A stretch of DNA of 24,970 nt, from contig HF994922.1 in assembly GCA_000434295.1 (NCBI GenBank), positions 1 through 24,970 on the forward strand, given 5' to 3'. Source of the DNA: Acetobacter sp. CAG:977 (GTDB lineage: Bacteria; Pseudomonadota; Alphaproteobacteria; CAAGCB01; CAG-977). Both the position numbers and the translations under genes were made by a program. Every line of letters starts with the position of its first letter. Position 1 is the first letter of the stretch. Shown in pieces: positions 23,017 through 24,970 of the stretch. The notes under the pieces were generated by a model. It searched no databases, had not been told where the DNA came from, and was given only the letters and a program-made list of their open reading frames with translations.

Positions 23017-23547
23017 ACTGAAACGACTCAGGCGTCGCCCACCCGTGAGGGGCCGCGAGCCAACGGAGAAATTACCGCTAAAGAAGTCCGATTAATCGGG
23101 GCAGACGGAGAAAACGTCGGCGTGGTATCCATTCGCGAAGCCTTGCGCTTAGCCGATGATGCCGACTTGGATTTAATCGAAATATCGCCGAACGCAACAC
23201 CGCCCGTGTGTAAAATTCTGGATTTGGGAAAATACCGCTACGAACTGCAAAAGAAAAAAGCGGAAGCACGCAAAAACCAGAAAGTCGTCGAAATAAAGGA
23301 AGTCAAACTCAGCCCGAATATCGACACCCACGATTATGAGGTCAAGCTCCGCAACGCCCAGCGTTTCATCAGCGACGGAAATAAAGTGAAATTCACGCTC
23401 CGTTTCCGCGGGCGCGAAATGGCTTACCTGCAACAGGGGCAAGACGTCATGAACCGCGTCGTCGCCGATTCGGAAGCTTATGCCAAAGTCGAACAGCCTG
23501 CCAAATTGGAAGGCAAACAAATGACCATGGTATTGGCGCCGAAATAA
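23014..23547 (+). CDS. infC: Translation initiation factor IF-3
   Basis: IF3 binds the 30S subunit and rejects initiation on wrong start codons. The N-terminal domain contains NGEITAKEVRLIGADGEN and SIREALRLADDADLDLIEIS, the linker is Lys-rich (KYRYELQKKKAEARKNQK), and the C-terminal domain has EVKLSPNIDTHDYEVK and the KVKFTLRFRGRE motif. Starting at ATA 23014 gives 177 aa, the family length. No ATG or GTG lies at a usable distance from the SD, so a non-canonical start is inferred. E. coli infC starts at AUU and is autoregulated through this codon. thrS ends 32 bases upstream. The rpmI-rplT genes that often follow infC are absent. Confidence 0.96.
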   Translation: MTETTQASPTREGPRANGEITAKEVRLIGADGENVGVVSIREALRLADDADLDLIEISPNATPPVCKILDLGKYRYELQKKKAEARKNQKVVEIKEVKLSPNIDTHDYEVKLRNAQRFISDGNKVKFTLRFRGREMAYLQQGQDVMNRVVADSEAYAKVEQPAKLEGKQMTMVLAPK

Positions 23548-23563
23548 CCCGTTCCGATGTGAT

Positions 23564-23600
23564 AAAAAACGCTCTGAAATTTCTTTCGGAGCGTTTTTTT
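23564..23600 (+). terminator. Intrinsic terminator after infC
   Basis: AAAAAACGCTC and GAGCGTTTTTT form the outer stem, the inner TGAAA/TTTCG extends it (one G-U), and a T run of eight follows. It begins 17 bases after the infC stop and closes the thrS-infC unit. Confidence 0.9.
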
Positions 23601-23727
23601 TACTTTTTTACATCGTCATACGCGTTTCCTTTGCCGACGAGAACATAAAAAATCCGAAACAGATTATCTTTTCGCTATTATTATGCTAATAAAAAATGTT
23701 CTTAGTGTTCCGAAAAAGGCAAACGAA

Positions 23728-24504
23728 ATGCTTTCCTACCAGCACATTTATCACGCGGGATGCGCCGCCGACGTACACAAGCACGCTTCTTTGTCGGTTT
23801 TGCTGAACGTTATGGCTCAAAAAGACAAGCCTTTGACTTATTTTGAAACGCATGCGGGACGCGGCGTCTATGATTTAAACGCGCCCGAAGCCGAAAAAAC
23901 CAAAGAAGCCGACAAAGGCATTCGCGCTTTTTTAAAGTCGGAAAAGCTTCCCGACAGCCATCCGTACATCAGCCTGTTAAAGAAAATGGCGGCAGAAGTC
24001 GGCGAAAACGTTTATCCCGGCTCTCCTTTTATTGCCGAAGCGCTGCTCCGCCCGACCGACACGTTGATTTTATCCGAACTGCACCCTCAGGAATATCGCG
24101 CGTTGAAGCACATCATGTCGTATCCGAACGTCCACATTCATAACCGCGACGGTTATGAAGCCGCTTTGGCGCTTTGCCCGCCGACGCCCAGAAGAGGCAT
24201 GGTTTTTATCGACCCCAGTTACGAAATCAAAAGCGAATACGAAAAAGCGGCAAAAACCGTTTTAAAACTGCACAAAAAATGGGCGGAAGGCGTTATTGCC
24301 GTCTGGTATCCCGTTTTGGCTTCGGGAGAATATAAGGCGTTAAAAGACATTTTGTTAAACGCCGAATTGCCGAAACTGTATGCCGATGAAGTTTCTTTTC
24401 ATTTAAAGAAAGGACAAAACGGCATTGAAGGCAGCGGTTTGATTGTCATCAACACGCCGTACGGCGCCGAAAGCGAGCTTGAAAAGATAAAAGAGCAGTT
24501 CTAA
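23728..24504 (+). CDS. rlmJ: 23S rRNA (adenine-2030-N6)-methyltransferase RlmJ
   Basis: RlmJ methylates A2030 of 23S rRNA using S-adenosylmethionine. The ATG at 23728 is used because AAGG lies 8 bases upstream and it gives the family N-terminus MLSYQHIYHAGCAADVHKHA; the open frame extends 15 codons further without a match. At 258 aa the length is slightly below E. coli RlmJ (280). Motifs are the SAM-binding ETHAGRGVYDL (40-50), SELHPQE and the catalytic DPSYE (162-166), where most N6-adenine enzymes have DPPY; Ser replaces the second Pro. An isolated gene in a 180-base gap after the infC terminator; only a -10-like TATTAT was seen upstream. Confidence 0.93.
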   Translation: MLSYQHIYHAGCAADVHKHASLSVLLNVMAQKDKPLTYFETHAGRGVYDLNAPEAEKTKEADKGIRAFLKSEKLPDSHPYISLLKKMAAEVGENVYPGSPFIAEALLRPTDTLILSELHPQEYRALKHIMSYPNVHIHNRDGYEAALALCPPTPRRGMVFIDPSYEIKSEYEKAAKTVLKLHKKWAEGVIAVWYPVLASGEYKALKDILLNAELPKLYADEVSFHLKKGQNGIEGSGLIVINTPYGAESELEKIKEQF

Positions 24505-24544
24505 ACTGAATTTAAAAAGGCTTAGTTTTTTCAGGAGAAATCAA

Positions 24545-24970
24545 ATGGCATCCGCGTTAAAACAAGTCCCCATGATATTGGAAGCCGCCGGCGTAACGCC
24601 CGAGGAAATGAAAAAAATTCTGGACGCCCAAAAGGAACCCGGCAACGAAAAGAAATATGCGGCGGAAATTGCTTTTGAGCTTGGTATCATGACGCCCGAA
24701 CGCAAACAAACGGCATTAAAGAATCAGGCAACGGCACGTGCGCACGCCGCCGTTATGGATTATGCCGCACTGACGGAAGGACGATTGCAGGCGGATGAAT
24801 TGCCTGCCGCGTTTTTGGGGCGCGACGGCGTCGCATCGCCCGCCTTTAAAAATCCGAACGCCGTTGATGCGGCGACGTCCGCCGCGAATTTGGCTGCCGC
24901 TTTGGTTTCCTTGGACGGCAAAGGCGGCTCTGCGGAAACGCTTGCCGCATTAAAAGCCGCCGCAAAAGGC
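24545..24970 (+). CDS. Hypothetical protein, N-terminal 142 residues, cut by window edge
   Basis: A clear SD (AGGAG, 6 bases before ATG) opens a frame without stop to the end of the window. The start is 40 bases after the rlmJ stop. The product is Ala-rich and charged, without a signal peptide or membrane segment in the visible part. Residues about 10-65 (LEAAGVTPEEMKKILDAQ, then AFELGIMTPERKQTALKNQ) have two similar helical units in which a 'Gly-hydrophobic-Thr-Pro-Glu' turn leads into a helix ending in Gln. This recalls the MshEN/T2SSE N-terminal repeats of secretion ATPases, but the likeness is loose. Function is unknown. Confidence 0.75.
   Translation, partial: MASALKQVPMILEAAGVTPEEMKKILDAQKEPGNEKKYAAEIAFELGIMTPERKQTALKNQATARAHAAVMDYAALTEGRLQADELPAAFLGRDGVASPAFKNPNAVDAATSAANLAAALVSLDGKGGSAETLAALKAAAKG

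Overview
The window looks like chromosomal DNA of an alphaproteobacterium with intermediate G+C. The support is gene order and gene type: gatC-gatA-gatB diverging from ruvX; a kdsD-lptC-lptA-lptB-rpoN-hpf-ptsN block; a short RNase D; and a GST-fold protein resembling FzlA next to uppP. A host-associated lineage is possible, but that is a guess. Most genes are housekeeping or envelope genes, closely packed, and many start codons are set by Shine-Dalgarno (SD) sequences lying inside the preceding gene.

Layout. 1-753 (-) holds the N-terminal part of a phage-type tyrosine recombinase, interrupted by a frameshift and running off the left edge. It lies just downstream of tRNA-Ser(GCU) (898-987), the usual arrangement at the edge of an integrated element. 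1041-4828 (-) holds gatC-gatA-gatB and two small unknown genes. ruvX (4886-5377, +) diverges from gatC. 5381-9431 (-) is an osmoregulated periplasmic glucan operon, opgG-orf145-opgH, with an unknown gene wedged between the two known ones; tRNA-Ala(CGC) lies upstream. 9675-10637 (-) is a GDP-L-fucose-synthase-like reductase lacking the catalytic tyrosine. 10712-16787 (-) is the KDO/LPS-export/sigma-54/nitrogen-PTS block (kdsD, lptC, lptA, lptB, rpoN, hpf, ptsN), preceded by a short RNase D, tRNA-Leu(CAG) and uppP. From 18642 all genes are on the plus strand: an FzlA-like protein, a small lipoprotein, a GT4 glycosyltransferase, thrS, infC, rlmJ and a gene cut by the right edge.

Functional themes are envelope building (UppP, KdsD, LptC/A/B, OpgG/H, GT4, sugar-nucleotide reductase, lipoprotein, FzlA-like), translation (GatCAB, ThrS, IF3, HPF, RlmJ, three tRNAs) and regulation (RpoN, PtsN). 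No CRISPR array, insertion sequence or rRNA was seen, and no gene-free stretch exceeds about 150 bases.

Points most worth a second look: infC appears to start at an AUA codon; the Fcl-like enzyme has Ile where Tyr is expected; an unknown gene overlaps opgG and abuts opgH; several intrinsic terminators sit directly before the ribosome binding site of the next co-directional gene; and the integrase beside tRNA-Ser is frameshifted. I did not find a convincing new multi-gene system. The unknown gene inside the opg operon is the nearest candidate for an undescribed component.
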